A DNA stretch of 64,000 nucleotides from Poa pratensis (GCA_947311845.1 CAMZMU010000020.1:38120462-38184461); one strand, 5' to 3'. Shown: positions 1-12,346, counted from the stretch's first letter. Numbers and translations: made by a program. Notes: generated from the letters alone by a model not told the origin.

Positions 1-1119
1 CTGATAGGGAAATTGTAAGTAATAGACATGGAAACTGACAATTACGTTCATGAAATTTACCCGAGGCGTTGGGTTGGAGACGTCCTGGACTACGGCATCC
101 TTCTGCTGCAGCTGATTTGCCATGCCTTTGTCTGTTCCTCTTGTCCGTTCTATCGCCGGCGGTGGGTGTGTGATTGTGTATGCGGTAGAGAGAGTGGTGT
201 CGGAGCCGGCTGTGTAACTGTGTGAGTGGCCGGTGAGTGGTTTTTATTAGCACGGGCGTGGGTAGGCGATGCGTGTGACGTTTCGCGTGTCCTGTGCCGA
301 CTTAATGCGACGTGTGTGAAACCAGGGTGTTCTCGATGGTTGCTTATCGAGGTGTGCCTGCCGATGTTCTGCGCGAGTTCGACTTGTCGCGTGTGTATTG
401 TCACGTACACAAGTGATAGAGACAAACAATTCTGGTCCATGCGGTACATACATAATCTTAGTTAAACTAAAATAAGAACATTAAAGGGGAGTGTGGTATA
501 ACGCAGGAGTAAACTAAACTTAAACCGCTTTCTAACGCTGGCAATACGCAGTAGGAACTAAATTAACTTTTACATCAACACCTGTAATTATACAAATGAA
601 CCGGTGGAAAGGTAATTTTTTTGTCTATTATTTGTGATATAATTTTTGTTTGCTTTTTAACGGTTTTAAATGCCAGAAAATCATGAAACTTGCTATGTGT
701 TTATTATATGCATGCCATTTAGTAATTTTGCGAATCTGTTTTCTGTTTATTATTTGTCTAATTTGGTTCTCGACTTTACATATGGATATAATTATTTAAA
801 CCCGTTAATTATTAGCATCGTGTATGGCGTGTCGTCAAAACAGGGCTTGGGGGTCGTGCGCCAAGGCGCACCCCTAAATGTAGTATATATATGTTGCTAA
901 AACTGTTCTGTACAGAGGTGGATGTACCCCTCTGTAATGCTGCATTGTGGTGAACATGATGGTACTCTTTTCAATATGCTAGTTGCTCGCCCGCTCCTCC
1001 ACGTAGTGTGGAGGTCTTATTATGTTTACCTTCTGTGTAGTTCATATGTTTAGGTATATTATTATGTGCTTCTCTTCTGTTGGATGAAATCAACTGCATG
1101 TGTTTGAATAATTTGGTTA

Positions 1120-2110
1120 TATGCCGACAGTCAGGAGTCACCGTCTAGACCATAACCCGCCTGCGTCGCCAGCCGTTAACAAGGTGAAATTTGTGGGCGC
1201 AACCAAAAGAAATGACCACCAGCAGTAATAGACACGAGTACAAATAAGCATCAACGGAGCACAGACGTTTCTGAAGAGAGAGGCCGACAATGAGGAGAGG
1301 TCCTATTCAGTTATCTTCAGTGTTTTGAGGAGGCACACATTGCACACAGAGGCTGACATGGTGAACCTATCGACAGGCCCATAAGGCGCCTACATGGCGC
1401 AACCGAAAGAAACGACCACTAGCAGCAATCACGATTATAAATAAAACATCAACATAGCACAAACACGTTTCTGAAGAGAGAGGCCGACAGTGAGGAGAGG
1501 TTTGATTCAGTTATCTTCAGTCTTTTGAGGAGGCAAACCTTGCACAATAGGCTGACAGGCAGGACCCACCGTCTAGACCACAACCTGCCTGCATCGCCTG
1601 CCATTAACAAGGTCAAAACTGCGGGCGCAACCGCGAAAAATGACCACCACAAGCAGTAATAATCACGAGTATAAATCAAACATCAACACGGAGCAAACAC
1701 ACGTTTCTGTTTCTGAAGAAAGAGGCCGACAGTGAGGAGAGGTGTGATTCAGTTATCTTCAGTCTGTTTGGAGAAACCCTGGTTCCGGAGGTTGATCCGG
1801 AGCCTGTCTTGTAATTAAACTCTGCCTCTATAAAATTACGGTACGCAATTGCGTACTCTCAAAAAGTTATCTTCAGTCTTTTGAGGAGGCAAACCTTGCA
1901 CAGAGAGGCTGACAGTCAGGACCCACTGTCTAGACTATAACGCGTCTGCATCGCCAACCCTTAACAAGGGGAAAATCATGGGCGCAACCGAAAGAAATGA
2001 CCAATAGCAGTAATAATCACGAGTATAAATCAAACATCAACGGAGCAAATACATGTTTCTGAAGAGAGAGAGGCTGACAGTCAGGACCCACATCGATCAA
2101 CAGTAACGGG
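1120..2110. repeat. Degenerate direct repeat array, unit about 200-240 bp (copy 1)
   Basis: Several imperfect copies of a unit follow each other. Recognisable landmarks are cgtttctgaagagagaggcc, cagttatcttcagt, ttttgaggaggca, gtctagac and cgagtataaatcaaac. They recur near 1268, 1468, 1706 and 2053, with partial units between. The last unit blends into the 95-bp minisatellite to its right. I see no coding potential. Confidence 0.8.
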
Positions 2111-2129
2111 AGCAACCGAAAGACAGAGA

Positions 2130-3125
2130 AGTCGGCTAGTATCGGTCAACAGTATCCGGAGTCACTGACATGGTGGAGCCAGCGGCAAGAACAGTAGCGC
2201 AAGAAAGCGCAAGAACAGAGCAATGGGATGAAAAAATTGGCAAGAATCGATCAACAGTATAATGTGTCACTGACATGGTGGAGCCAGCGGCAAGAAAGTA
2301 GCGCAAGAACGCAGCAACGGGATAAAAAAGTGGGCAAGAATCGACCAGTAGCATTATTAGTCACTGACACCACGCCAAGAACAGTAGCGCAAGAACGAAG
2401 CAAGGGGATGATAAAGTTGGCAAGAATCGATCAATAGAATATTGAGTCACTAACATGGTGGAGCCCGCGGCAAGAACAGTAGCGCAAGAACGGAGCAACG
2501 GGATGAAAAAGTTGGCAAGAATCGATCAGAAGTATTATGATTCACTGACATGGTGGAGCCCGCGGCAAGAACAGTAGCGCAAGAACGGAGCAAGGGGATG
2601 ATAAAGTTGGCAAGAATCGATCAATAGAATATTGAGTCACTGATATGGTGGAGCCCACGGCAAGAACAGTAGCGCAAGAACGGAGCAACGGGATGAAAAC
2701 GTTGGCAAGAATCGATCGGGAGTATAATGAGTCACTGACATGGTGGAGCCAGCGGCAAGAACAGTAGCGCAAGAACGGAGCAACGGGATGGAAAAGTTGG
2801 CAATAATCGATCAGCATGATTCTGAGTCACTGACATGGTGGAGCCCGCGTGATGAACACCACGGGAAGAAACGGAGCAACATGATGAAAAACTGGGCAAG
2901 AATCGTTCAGCATGATTCTGAGTCACTGACATGGTGGAGCTCGCGTGATGAACAACACGGGAAGAAATGGAACAACGTGATGAAAAAGTGGGCAAGAATC
3001 GTTCAGCATGATCCTGAGTCACTGGCATGGTGGAGACCGCGTGATGAACAGCACGGGAAGAAACGGAGCAACGTGATGAAAAACTGGGCAAGCATGATCC
3101 TAAGTCACTGACATGGTGGGGCCAG
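2130..3125. repeat. Minisatellite, about ten units of 86-96 bp (copy 1)
   Basis: Units begin with gtcactgacatggtggagc, followed by a gcaagaacagtagcgcaaga phrase and a ggcaagaatcgatc phrase. Unit starts include 2161, 2267, 2446, 2542, 2637, 2731, 2826, 2922, 3018 and 3104. The last full units are 95-96 bp. As 96 is a multiple of three, they stay open in one frame on each strand (about 120 codons on both). I treat those frames as a by-product of the repeat and not as genes. Confidence 0.93.
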
Positions 3126-3409
3126 CGCCAAGAACATCATGGAACCCAACCATCGAGTAATAGAGCAATCGAAAAAAGAGGCGCCTCGATCTTGATATGT
3201 GAGCGGCGTGTGTGGTTCGAGATTTTTAAAGCGTAAATGGCCTCGTTTGACGTTATACGAGCGCCGGGGGTATCGATCCCAGTCAAAAATCGAACGCGCA
3301 ACCGGGAAATGTAGCTTCTAACCACGAAATTTCAGGAAGATCGTTGGGGATAGGTGCCTCGCAACCCGAAAAACAGTTTTAAACCATGAAAATTCAAAAA
3401 GATCGTGTG

Positions 3410-3560
3410 CTATAGGTGCCATAGACCACGATTTTGAAAATCCGTGGTCGTTGCTACCATCGCCCACGGAAAAAAAAAACGCGAAATTTCGTGGCCAAAA
3501 GCCGCTATAGACCACGGTCTCGGTGGAAGATCGTGGTCTATGACGAAATTTCTTCTAGTG
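3410..3560. mobile_element. CACTA (En/Spm) element terminus with subterminal repeats (copy 1)
   Basis: The end tttcttctagtg at 3549-3560 is the reverse complement of cactagaagaaa, the classic terminal motif of plant CACTA transposons. Upstream lie several short subterminal repeats in both orientations built on agaccacg and cgtggtc (3424-3540), as expected for transposase-binding sites. I found no matching opposite end within the window and no transposase. This is therefore a truncated or non-autonomous element, or one whose other end is hidden in the repeats to the left. Confidence 0.6.
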
Positions 3561-4084
3561 TGTGTGCAACTAAATACAAGCATTTGCATATGCCTATCTC
3601 TAAAACTCGAAACGTAGGCAAACAAACAGTGCGGCAAGTTGTTGCTCGCATACAGAAAGAACGCATGCAGAGAAACAAACGGATTGCAGAAAATGGCCTT
3701 GATACTGCACACGCCCAATCAAGTTCACACGAGTCATCTGCCCAAAGTGACTCAAAACTAAACATGGGTGTAGGCAGCCCGGCTCGAAAACCTGATGAAC
3801 GGACTAGGCTCGGGCTTCAGTTTGTGCCTAAACCTTGGCCGAAAGCCCAAAAAAAGGTTGAAATACGTAAAATCTAACATATTCTAAAGGACACTGCTGG
3901 AGAGCGCACACGCGCTTTTCAAGTCCGGAGCGCATGCGGCCAAATTAGGAAAGGTTTCCACCCGCGCGACTTTGCTCTTTTCAATATGGGTAAGTGGAGT
4001 GGATGCATGCACGGTATGTACAGTAATTTCCTGGACCCATGAACCGCGCAGATGGTTTTAATATACATGCCAAATAGATGATGT

Positions 4085-5045
4085 CAATACATGCAAACAT
4101 ATTCCAAAAGTTTGAAAAATGCATAACTTTTAAACCGAGTGTCCAAATAGAAATCGGTTTTTAGCATAGTGTTCCTCGCGACGAGATCTTCGAATTAAAC
4201 TAGATTCCACATGAATAAGTGTTGACAATTATTTCTGAAAAGCAACTATGTACAATATACTTGCTTTTATATCAAACAAGCAAGTTTTTGATAAATACTT
4301 TTTTTTTAGCCAAGAAGTAGCTTTTTACAAAAAGCTAGGCCAATTTTTTAAAAAAGGTATAACTTTCAAGCCGAGTATACAAATCAAAATCGGTCTTTAC
4401 TTTAGTGTTACTCGCGGCGGGATTTTCAAAACAAAATCCCACTTGAACATGTTCTGATAATTAATTTTAAAAATTCAATTTTCTGCCACGATAAAACGAG
4501 TTTATGGTAAAAGCATATTTTTCAGTTAGGAAAGTTACTTTTTTAGATAACGTGAAAATCAACTTTGTAGTATAAACTTGCTTTTCTATACAAAATCAAG
4601 TTAATTTGTAATACAAACTTCCGCGAAAAGCTACTTCGTATAGACTTACTTTTCTACCACAAACATGAAAAATATGTGAGGATGAGAGGGGCTTGTTTTT
4701 AGTCTACTCAATGGCCAACTTTGTCGGTATTTCATGATGAAATCATGTTTGTTGTGCATAACAAAAGTTGTCTCGACATACATAGTTTTTTTTCTAAAAA
4801 AAACAACTTCTCAGATGAAAAGCAAGTTTTTACCTTAAACTTGCTTTACTGATAGAAAAGCAAGTTTTAAAACACAAAATTGCTTTTCAAAAATAATGGT
4901 CAGAACATGTTCATATGAGATCTAGTTTTGAAGATATCGTCGCGAGAGACACTATGTTGAAAACCGATTTTAATTTGGATGTTTAGTTTAAAAGTTATGC
5001 GTTTTTTTAAAACTTAGAATCGGTTTGCATGTGGCTGATGAGTTG
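4085..5045. repeat. Long foldback structure, three-module inverted repeat (copy 1)
   Basis: A module of about 160 bp occurs at about 4113-4275 (plus), again at about 4350-4500 (plus), and in reverse complement at about 4850-5010. Its landmarks are gcataacttttaaac, then an atcggttt phrase, then a cgcgacgagatctt phrase and a cttgcttt/aaagcaag run. The outermost arms pair over about 190 bp including acatgcaaac. The loop between is AT-rich and full of aagcaag/cttgctt palindromes. No open frame longer than 70 codons is inside. It looks like a foldback or MITE-like non-autonomous DNA transposon; I could not identify a target-site duplication. Confidence 0.7.
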
Positions 5046-5116
5046 GGCTGCATATAGAAATGACAAGTAAAAAAAGCTTGTACATGAGCAGCAGCCAGCT
5101 TTTTTAAGGATGCGTC

Positions 5117-5707
5117 GCTGTCAGCTTGTTCCGACGACCAGCGTGCGCCCCGCGCGAGAGGTATTTCTTTCCTCTCCTTTCCTTCCTCGTCTGCCTCGTT
5201 GAGAGTCGACTACCCACCCCCGTTGCTGTCCCGCTCCTTCTCTCTCTCTGACGGCCCGGCCGGCCGGCGAGAGGATGGATCCGGTGGTTGGCCATCCCTG
5301 TATATAGTAGTCGTAGGTGTATATTTAGCTTTTGCCCTTATGGCGTGTGGCTATATGCCGGTTTGGAGCACGCGGCTGACGCTTTCGAGCGGCGTCTGGC
5401 TGTTTGCGGCGAGGCAATCTCCGGCGGTGGCGGCATGGTGCCGTGGGAAGCTGGAGAGAGCGGAGCCGGTGTCTCCTTTGAATAAGCTCGCCGGGTCTCG
5501 TGCTCCTCGTCTGACCACCCCAGATCTTCGAGGTGGAGAAGGAGGTGGTGTGGAGGAGGTCTTGGCTGCATCATGGTGTTCATCCTCAGCAGTTCAACTG
5601 TGGCAGCGTTCTGCTGCCCCCTTGCTGACTCTAATGGCCGTAGGGCGGCCTCCCCGAGCTCTGGTTCCAGCCGGCTGCTGGATCCATCTCTTGATCTCCC
5701 TCCTGGC
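5117..5707 (+). mobile_element. LINE-like element piece, truncated at the duplication breakpoint (copy 1)
   Basis: This is a GC-rich block with a TC-rich leader (5160-5240) and ccctgtatatagtag at about 5297. It is identical in kind to 13378-13968 of copy 2. In copy 2 it continues to a 3' hairpin and an A-rich tail; here it stops at 5707 where the tandem junction cuts it. A 173-codon open frame crosses it, but composition alone explains this and no domain is recognisable. Confidence 0.5.
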
Positions 5708-7621
5708 AACACATCTATAAAATGAATATCCGACTGCATTAATATTGGTTTTAGTGAGGCCAGCTTTGGATCTCTTGATCAGAGAGGGCTGTTTTTTGTC
5801 TTATTTTTTTTGTTTTTGTAGCCTGTCTCTTGCTCTTCTTGTATGGTATACGCTCGGAGGCTTTCGAAGAAAGGGACTTGCAGCGAAGAAAATGATGTTA
5901 GTTCATTAAATCGGTATCGATTAAGCCGGCATGGCAGTATGTAGGGAAGAAGTTTCTCTATGCGCCTACGAAACAAAGCGACAGGCGTACAGACAAAACA
6001 GAGACAAAGCGTTTCAGGGGCACGGTAGGGAAATATATTGGGCTCTTCTTCAATCCTCTTAATGGTGTCTCGCTACTGGTTAGTTCCTACAGTATGTTGG
6101 GGGCATGATCGGGTTTTCGTCGTTGGATCGCGTAGGCCTCGGGGGTTGTGTGTCAAGGCGTATCCCGTGCCGGCTTACTCGGTCCGGCTTAATTAACTGA
6201 TATTCAAGCCAAATTTCGTATGATTATGTGGTACACAAAAATCACAGGTCTGGCAAAATTTCGGGTTAGGGTTTTTCCATAGACTGGTTCCTTTGGTGGA
6301 AGCTTAATAAGCGTATCCTTTGGTGTAAAGCCTTCGAGGCTTAAGAACATACGGCATGAGTTAGATTTCTAGGGTTGGTGTTTACTTTATTGCTCCTTTG
6401 GTGGCAGAGGAGTAAATGAGTGGGAATCTTTTGAGTGCGTGTTACTGTGGTAGGACGTGTGTTCCTCTGTTTCGTAGGTGTGTGGGAAGCCTTCTTCCCT
6501 ATAACCGGACGTGCCGGCTTAGTCGGTCCGACATAATTATTTGATAGGACGAAATCTAATGATCATGTGTCAGGATTTCAACCAGAATGTACACGTCGTC
6601 TGTAAGCCGGCAGCCAGGGAACCGTGTATGAACAGTCTTGCGATAACACATCGCCGATCAGACGTACCATTTATTCTCTACTTTAAATCATTGTCCCACT
6701 CCTGCCAATTCCAGCGCCCCTCCTGGTATTCTCGTGGTGTTGGCTTGGCATGTGTTCCTTTGTTTTGTAGTAGGTGTATGGGAAGGCTTTCTTCCTACAA
6801 CCGGTCGTGCCGGTTTAATTGGTCCCATTTAATTAACTCACATCCTTATCATTTATCATTGAAAACTTCTTCTATTATAAATCCAAAGGTATAGTCGGAC
6901 GACCTAGACCTGTTGGTACACGAGAAGACAACGATTTAAAGTCAGGAATAAATGCCGTGGTCGACCAGACTCACATAATCGGAGAACTATTCATACGCGA
7001 TCGCGGCCAGTTGGATTCAAAACCGGAATACAACACTGGCAAGTTGACAAGCATGAAAGATAACAAGGATAATATATTTGCGTGTAATTCTCCCTTCTCT
7101 ACTTGAGCTTCTAAGAATTGTTGCTACCGAATGATGCTAGGTTTGTCAAAATAAAACTACACCAACTGTAAAGTCAACACTTCCCACAAGTTCAGCGCAT
7201 AATAGAGATTGCGATGCTAAATAAAAGGTGCGGGAAAATAGATATGAAACTTCTCATTAATATTCCATCAGACAAACTCACACCAAAGGATACATAGATA
7301 ACCCGCTAAAGGAAAGATGTAGGATTGCATCTGTACACCCCGTTCCTACAGGAATTTAGAAATAAATTTGCTCTTTCGAAAGTGTTTTGGGAGCCGGCTG
7401 ACGTTTTGTTTAATGTCGTGCCCTCTGTATTTAGCGTGTGGGAGGCTGTGGTGTCATGATGATGTTCGTTCCTTCCCGAGGATGCGGAGCGGGCGGTAGG
7501 TTTCCCTCCCCTTCATGTTGTCCTCCTATTAAGCCGGCGACTGGCCGTTGTCCTATCCGTGAGTGGTCGCATATTAGTAAGTCGGCGACTGGTTATTTTT
7601 AGTAAGACGAAAGGCTTGGGT
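5708..7621. other. Non-coding part of the duplicated unit, with short direct repeats
   Basis: No gene is recognisable here. The stretch near 6140-6260 recurs in diverged form near 6480-6590 and 6770-6860. Each copy has a phrase like cgtgccggctta, then cggtcc and a taattaa-type run, and is preceded by a ggaag-cttc-rich segment. This pattern of degenerate direct repeats resembles the non-coding spacers inside the Tat-lineage element further right (28330-28800), so I read it as the decayed interior of a similar retroelement. A 117-codon open frame at 6541-6894 has no recognisable domain and I do not call it. Confidence 0.5.
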
Positions 7622-8290
7622 TTATTTTACATTCGGAAGAAATAGTAGGTACAACATACCTATAAAACAAAGATTTGCGTGACGAACTCCCTTGAGGTCG
7701 TCGCTTGTCTTATCACCTTCTTGATCTTCTGTCGCAGGTCTGTCCGCTTTAAAGCCCGGGCCCCGTGCCTTTTCCATGGCAAGCGCGATACCAGCTCCAA
7801 CTCGTAAGTTCGAGTGGTGCCTCTCTTTGATTGTCGCTGGGACGAGTTGTAGCTTTTGGATGAGCTGGAGGTCTCCGGTGGGCGTCGCGTCGGTCGGCCA
7901 CAGTGCTTGGCAGATCTCCTGAGTAGCCGTCCGGAGGTGTTCGGTCTCCTTGGTGCGCGTTCTCTCATCGCGCAAGGCTTGCTGTAGGTTTGCGATATCC
8001 AAGGCGCTGGCTTCTACGGTCTGTCGATCCGCGAAACAATCGCGCTTCGCAAAAAAAAAGTTTACGCGTTATTAGTCGGTAGTCAGAATCGATGACCACA
8101 AAAATATCTCACCTCCAAGTCTTTAGGTTTCATTACCAGGGGAGTTGAGAAGGTGCCTTCTGCGACGGGTATGTTATCGCTGAGGTTTTCTTGCGTGTAC
8201 TGTGCTTCGGCGGGGATCCACCATGGGAGAGTGTCCTCTTTGTCCTGTAAATCGAAAATTTGACGGCACCGTTCTGATAGGGAAATTGTA
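7622..8290 (-). pseudogene. Fragment of a retroelement antisense gene (Transposase_28 / putative gypsy-type transposon protein, C-terminal part)
   Basis: Two consecutive exons can be read on the minus strand. The upstream one starts after an acceptor (ctatcag) near 8280 and contains RQIFDLQDKEDTLP. It ends at a gtgaga donor at about 8112. The next starts near 8040 after a T-rich tract and a gcgaag acceptor. It carries a helical, charged stretch (LRTATQEICQALWP, then a LQLVPATI segment and a region rich in Ala, Lys and Arg). This style matches the C-terminal half of plant proteins annotated as putative gypsy-type transposon, the same class as the plus-strand gene at 23690-28254. The 5' part of the gene is missing, so this is a remnant carried inside the tandem unit. 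Confidence 0.5.
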
Positions 8291-9393
8291 AGTAATAGAC
8301 TTGGAAACTGACAATTACGTTCATGAAATTTACCCGAGGCGTTGGGTTGGAGACGTCCTGGACTACGGCATCCTTCTGCTGCAGCTGATTTGCCATGCCT
8401 TTGTCTGTTCCTCTTGTCCGTTCTATCGCCGGCGGTGGGTGTGTGATTGTGTATGCGGTAGAGAGAGTGGTGTCGGAGCCGGCTGTGTAACTGTGTGAGT
8501 GGCCGGTGAGTGGTTTTTATTAGCACGGGCGTGGGTAGGCGATGCGTGTGACGTTTCGCGTGTCCTGTGCCGACTTAATGCGACGTGTGTGAAACCAGGG
8601 TGTTCTCGATGGTTGCTTATCGAGGCGTGCCTGCCGATGTTCTGCGCGAGTTCGACTTGTCGCGTGTGTATTGTCACGTACACAAGTGATAGAGACAAAC
8701 AATTCTGGTCCATGCGGTACATACATAATCTTAGTTAAACTAAAATAAGAACATTAAGAGGGGAGTGTGGTATAACGCAGGAGTAAACTAAACTTAAACC
8801 GCTTTCTAACGCTGGCAATACGCAGTAGGAACTAAATTAACTTTTACATCAACACCTGTAATTATACAAATGAACCGGTGGAAAGGTAATTTTTTTGTCT
8901 ATTATTTGTGATATAATTTTTGTTTGCTTTTTAACGGTTTTAAATGCCAGAAAATCATGAAACTTGCTATGTGTTTATTATATGCATGCCATTTAGTAAT
9001 TTTGCGAATCTGTTTTCTGTTTATTATTTGTCTAATTTGGTTCTCGACTTTACATATGGATATAATTATTTAAACCCGTTAATTATTAGCATCGTGTATG
9101 GCGTGTCGTCAAAACAGGGCTTGGGGGTCGTGCGCCAAGGCGCACCCCTAAATGTAGTATATATATGTTGCTAAAACTGTTCTGTACAGAGGTGGATGTA
9201 CCCCTCTGTAATGCTGCATTGTGGTGAACATGATGGTACTCTTTTCAATATGCTAGTTGCTCGCCCGCTCCTCCACGTAGTGTGGAGGTCTTATTATGTT
9301 TACCTTCTGTGTAGTTCATATGTTTAGGTATATTATTATGTGCTTCTCTTCTGTTGGATGAAATCAACTGCATGTGTTTGAATAATTTGGTTA

Positions 9394-10370
9394 TATGCCG
9401 ACAGTCAGGAGTCACCGTCTAGACCATAACCCGCCTGCGTCGCCAGCCGTTAACAAGGTGAAATTTGTGGGCGCAACCAAAAGAAATGACCACCAGCAGT
9501 AATAGACACGAGTACAAATAAGCATCAACGGAGCACAGACGTTTCTGAAGAGAGAGGCCGACAATGAGGAGAGGTCGATTCAGTTATCTTCAGTGTTTTG
9601 AGGAGGCACACATTGCACACAGAGGCTGACATGGTGAACCTATCGACAGGCCCATAAGGCGCCTACATGGCGCAACCGAAAGAAACGACCACTAGCAGCA
9701 ATCACGATTATAAATAAAACATCAACATAGCACAAACACGTTTCTGAAGAGAGAGGCCGACAGTGAGGAGAGGTTTGATTCAGTTATCTTCAGTCTTTTG
9801 AGGAGGCAAACCTTGCACAAATAGGCTGACAGGCAGGACCCACCGTCTAGACCACAACCTGCCTGCATCGCCTGCCATTAACAAGGTCAAAACTGCGGGC
9901 GCAACCGCGAAAAATGACCACCACAAGCAGTAATAATCACGAGTATAAATCAAACATCAACACGGAGCAAACACACGTTTCTGTTTCTGAAGAAAGAGGC
10001 CGACAGTGAGGAGAGGTGTGATTCAGTTATCTTCAGTCTGTTTGGAGAAACCCTGGTTCCGGAGGTTGATCCGGAGCCTGTCTTGTAATTAAACTCTGCC
10101 TCTATAAAATTACGGTACGCAATTGCGTACTCTCAAAAAGTTATCTTCAGTCTTTTGAGGAGGCAAACCTTGCACAGAGAGGCTGACAGTCAGGACCCAC
10201 TGTCTAGACTATAACGCGTCTGCATCGCCAACCCTTAACAAGGGGAAAATCATGGGCGCAACCGAAAGAAATGACCAATAGCAGTAATAATCACGAGTAT
10301 AAATCAAACATCAACGGAGCAAATACATGTTTCTGAAGAGAGAGAGGCTGACAGTCAGGACCCACATCGA
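9394..10370. repeat. Degenerate direct repeat array, unit about 200-240 bp (copy 2)
   Basis: Counterpart of 1120-2110 with only a few differences. Examples are gaggtcgattcag here against gaggtcctattcag in copy 1, and one extra a in the cacaaatagg run. No coding potential is visible. Confidence 0.8.
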
Positions 10371-10404
10371 TCAACAGTAACGGGAGCAACCGAAAGACAG
10401 AGAA

Positions 10405-11385
10405 GTCGGCTAGTATCGGTCAACAGTATCCGGAGTCACTGACATGGTGGAGCCAGCGGCAAGAACAGTAGCGCAAGAACAGAGCAATGGGATGAAAAAA
10501 TTGGCAAGAATCGATCAACAGTATAATGTGTCACTGACATGGTGGAGCCAGCGGCAAGAAAGTAGCGCAAGAACGCAGCAACGGGATAAAAAAGTGGGCA
10601 AGAATCGACCAGTAGCATTATTAGTCACTGACACCACGCCAAGAACAGTAGCGCAAGAACGAAGCAAGGGGATGATAAAGTTGGCAAGAATCGATCAATA
10701 GAATATTGAGTCACTAACATGGTGGAGCCCGCGGCAAGAACAGTAGCGCAAGAACGGAGCAACGGGATGAAAAAGTTGGCAAGAATCGATCAGAAGTATT
10801 ATGATTCACTGACATGGTGGAGCCCGCGGCAAGAACATAGCGCAAGAACGGAGCAAGGGGATGATAAAGTTGGCAAGAATCGATCAATAGAATATTGAGT
10901 CACTGATATGGTGGAGCCCACGGCAAGAACAGTAGCGCAAGAACGGAGCAACGGGATGAAAACGTTGGCAAGAATCGATCGGGAGTATAATGAGTCACTG
11001 ACATGGTGGAGCCAGCGGCAAGAACAGTAGCGCAAGAACGGAGCAACGGGATGGAAAAGTTGGCAATAATCGATCAGCATGATTCTGAGTCACTGACATG
11101 GTGGAGCCCGCGTGATGAACACCACGGGAAGAAACGGAGCAACATGATGAAAAACTGGGCAAGAATCGTTCAGCATGATTCTGAGTCACTGACATGGTGG
11201 AGCTCGCGTGATGAACAACACGGGAAGAAATGGAGCAACGTGATGAAAAAGTGGGCAAGAATCGTTCAGCATGATCCTGAGTCACTGGCATGGTGGAGAC
11301 CGCGTGATGAACAGCACGGGAAGAAACGGAGCAACGTGATGAAAAACTGGGCAAGCATGATCCTAAGTCACTGACATGGTGGGGC
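10405..11385. repeat. Minisatellite, about ten units of 86-96 bp (copy 2)
   Basis: Counterpart of 2130-3125. It lacks the approximately 10-bp extra segment that copy 1 carries near 2195 and shows one base lost in aagaacatagcgc at about 10835. The terminal 96-bp units again keep frames open on both strands. Confidence 0.93.
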
Positions 11386-11671
11386 CAGCGCCAAGAACAT
11401 CATGGAACCCAACCATCGAGTAATAGAGCAATCGAAAAAAGAGGCGCCTCGATCTTGATATGTGAGCGGCGTGTGTGGTTCGAGATTTTTAAAGCGTAAA
11501 TGGCCTCGTTTGACGTTATACGAGCGCCGGGGGTATCGATCCCAGTAAAAATCGAACGCGCAACCGGGAAATGTAGCTTCTAACCACGAAATTTCAGGAA
11601 GATCGTTGGGGATAGGTGCCTCGCAACCCGAAAAACAGTTTTAAACCATGAAAATTCAAAAAGATCGTGTG

Positions 11672-11822
11672 CTATAGGTGCCATAGACCACGATTTTGAA
11701 AATCCGTGGTCGTTGCTACCATCGCCCACGGAAAAAAAAAACGCGAAATTTCGTGGCCAAAAGCCGCTATAGACCACGGTCTCGGTGGAAGATCGTGGTC
11801 TATGACGAAATTTCTTCTAGTG
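11672..11822. mobile_element. CACTA element terminus with subterminal repeats (copy 2)
   Basis: Counterpart of 3410-3560. The terminal motif tttcttctagtg ends at 11822, preceded by the agaccacg/cgtggtc subterminal repeats. No opposite end was found. Confidence 0.6.
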
Positions 11823-12346
11823 TGTGTGCAACTAAATACAAGCATTTGCATATGCCTATCTCTAAAACTCGAAACGTAGGCAAACAAACAGTGCGGCAAG
11901 TTGTTGCTCGCATACAGAAAGAACGCATGCAGAGAAACAAACGGATTGCAGAAAATGGCCTTGATACTGCACACGCCCAATCAAGTTCACACGAGTCATC
12001 TGCCCAAAGTGACTCAAAACTAAACATGGGTGTAGGCAGCCCGGCTCGAAAACCTGATGAACGGACTAGGCTCGGGCTTCAGTTTGTGCCTAAACCTTGG
12101 CCGAAAGCCCAAAAAAAGGTTGAAATACGTAAAATCTAACATATTCTAAAGGACACTGCTGGAGAGCGCACACGCGCTTTTCAAGTCCGGAGCGCATGCG
12201 GCCAAATTAGGAAAGGTTTCCACCCGCGCGACTTTGCTCTTTTCAATATGGGTAAGTGGAGTGGATGCATGCACGGTATGTACAGTAATTTCCTGGACCC
12301 ATGAACCGCGCAGATGGTTTTAATATACATGCCAAATAGATGATGT

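Larger units (their letters stand above)
1..5707. repeat. Tandem duplication, copy 1 (left end outside window)
   Basis: This block is repeated almost base for base at 8274-13968. Reading the two side by side I counted about ten substitutions and about ten small indels, so identity is above 99.5%. One indel is about 10 bp in the minisatellite near 2195. Identity stops abruptly after ctcctggc at 5707, where copy 1 continues with unrelated sequence and copy 2 continues through the rest of a LINE-like tail. Homology is already under way at base 1, so the copy must begin to the left of the window. It contains the minisatellites, CACTA terminus, foldback structure and truncated LINE-like piece listed separately. 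I see no complete gene in it. Confidence 0.93.

Noticed and set aside
1120..3125. CRISPR-like spaced repeats
   Set aside because: Units are tandem minisatellites with diverged repeats and no unique spacers, in a plant nuclear genome.
3434..3877. 147-codon frame present in both tandem copies
   Set aside because: Identity between copies follows from the recent duplication and is not evidence of constraint; the first third lies inside the CACTA terminus and no domain is recognisable.
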